Below are positions 63,787-64,000 of a stretch of DNA of 64,000 nucleotides, one piece after another. Position numbers and translations under genes: made by a program. Positions within the stretch are counted from its first letter, which is position 1. Each line of letters begins with the position of its first letter. The stretch lies in assembly GCF_031679605.1 (NCBI RefSeq), contig NZ_CP117522.1:310001-374000 (forward strand), read 5' to 3'. Origin of the DNA: Streptomyces luomodiensis (GTDB taxonomy: Bacteria; Actinomycetota; Actinomycetes; Streptomycetales; Streptomycetaceae). The notes under the pieces are model-generated. The model searched no databases. It was not told the origin of the DNA and saw only the letters and a program-made list of their open reading frames with translations.

Positions 63787-64000
63787 TCAGGCGTCCCGGC
63801 GGTGCAGCGTGCACCAGCCGGCCAGCAGCGCGGCCGCTGCCCACAGCGCCGTCACCGCGAGGCCCGGCCACGGAGCGAGACCTCCCGCCGGGTCCTGGTG
63901 CAGGACTTGTTGTCCGGCGCGGTCCGGAAGGTAGCCGGCGGCGCCCCCGGCGACGTCTCCCACCACGAAGGACACGATCAAAATGAACGGGACGAGCAGG
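63787..64000 (-). CDS. C-terminal part of an ABC-2 type permease (partial)
   Basis: The frame is open to the right edge and covers 70 residues: a hydrophobic segment LLVPFILIVSFVVGDVAGGA, a loop YLPDRAGQQVLHQDPAGGLA, and a last helix AVTALWAAAALLAGWCTL with the basic ending HRRDA. The YLPDRAG loop and RRDA end are typical of ABC-2 drug-exporter permeases. The ATPase gene would be beyond the window. Confidence 0.7.
   Translation of the reverse strand, partial: LLVPFILIVSFVVGDVAGGAAGYLPDRAGQQVLHQDPAGGLAPWPGLAVTALWAAAALLAGWCTLHRRDA

Overview
The window looks like a Streptomyces chromosome arm, or another large linear Streptomyces replicon. Base composition is very GC-rich, ribosome sites are purine-rich, GTG and TTG starts are common, and one large regulator carries rare TTA codons. 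The strongest pointer is the tap-tpg pair (6004-8803), the telomere-associated and terminal proteins that replicate the ends of linear Streptomyces replicons. The many unrelated regulator-plus-enzyme islands and several decaying genes fit an accessory arm region.

Layout. 1-5472: end of an unknown gene, a perfect 28-bp palindrome, an atypical tRNA-Gly(UCC) on the minus strand, a TetR/MFS pair with a palindromic operator, then a LysR gene divergent from an MFS exporter and a nitronate monooxygenase. 5557-8803: an aldo/keto reductase relic, three GTACG motifs at 11-bp spacing, then tap and tpg. 8951-14597: WYL regulator/NmrA pair, SDR/TetR pair with two operators, a possible IS5 scrap and a cytochrome P450. 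14710-21647: lone VWA protein, secreted tripeptidyl aminopeptidase, class A-like serine hydrolase, an unknown protein with a 33-codon ORF in front, OsmC, a toxin/antitoxin-like pair with DUF6247, and panD. 21817-30484: MarR with an old yellow enzyme and a quinone reductase, PAS-SpoIIE phosphatase, EamA exporter, Cys-rich protein, ABC half-exporter.

30504-36171: esterase, amidohydrolase-2 and cupin genes divergent from an AraC regulator, then two DMT transporters. 36385-42575 is a sugar-acid catabolic locus with an intact core (KDPG aldolase, IclR, KdgK-type kinase, all coupled by ATGA overlaps). Its edges are eroded: a truncated, frameshifted MHS transporter, DeoR and alcohol dehydrogenase scraps, a broken enolase-superfamily dehydratase, and an in-frame chimera of an alcohol dehydrogenase N-half with a 2-hydroxyacid dehydrogenase C-half.

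42663-46714: SCO6745-like protein, 20-codon ORF and GntR, all overlapping; a PEBP protein; and a rifampicin monooxygenase (rox) with a 9-3-9 inverted repeat matching the rifamycin-associated element. 46825-51938: a 27-bp hairpin and three perfect 20-bp repeats, two coupled membrane-anchored XRE proteins, and an AfsR-like STAND regulator split by a C7 tract and carrying two TTA codons. 52019-64000: acyl-CoA dehydrogenase, sugar MFS, a gamma-resorcylate-decarboxylase-like operon with divergent LysR, TRIC channel, M20 amidohydrolase, SDR, a Lys-rich membrane protein, epoxide hydrolase with an AraC gene upstream, and the end of an ABC-2 permease.

The recurring pattern is a regulator divergent from, or coupled to, one to three enzyme or transport genes, often with a readable palindromic operator between them. 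No CRISPR array, intact transposase, integrase or prophage module was seen.
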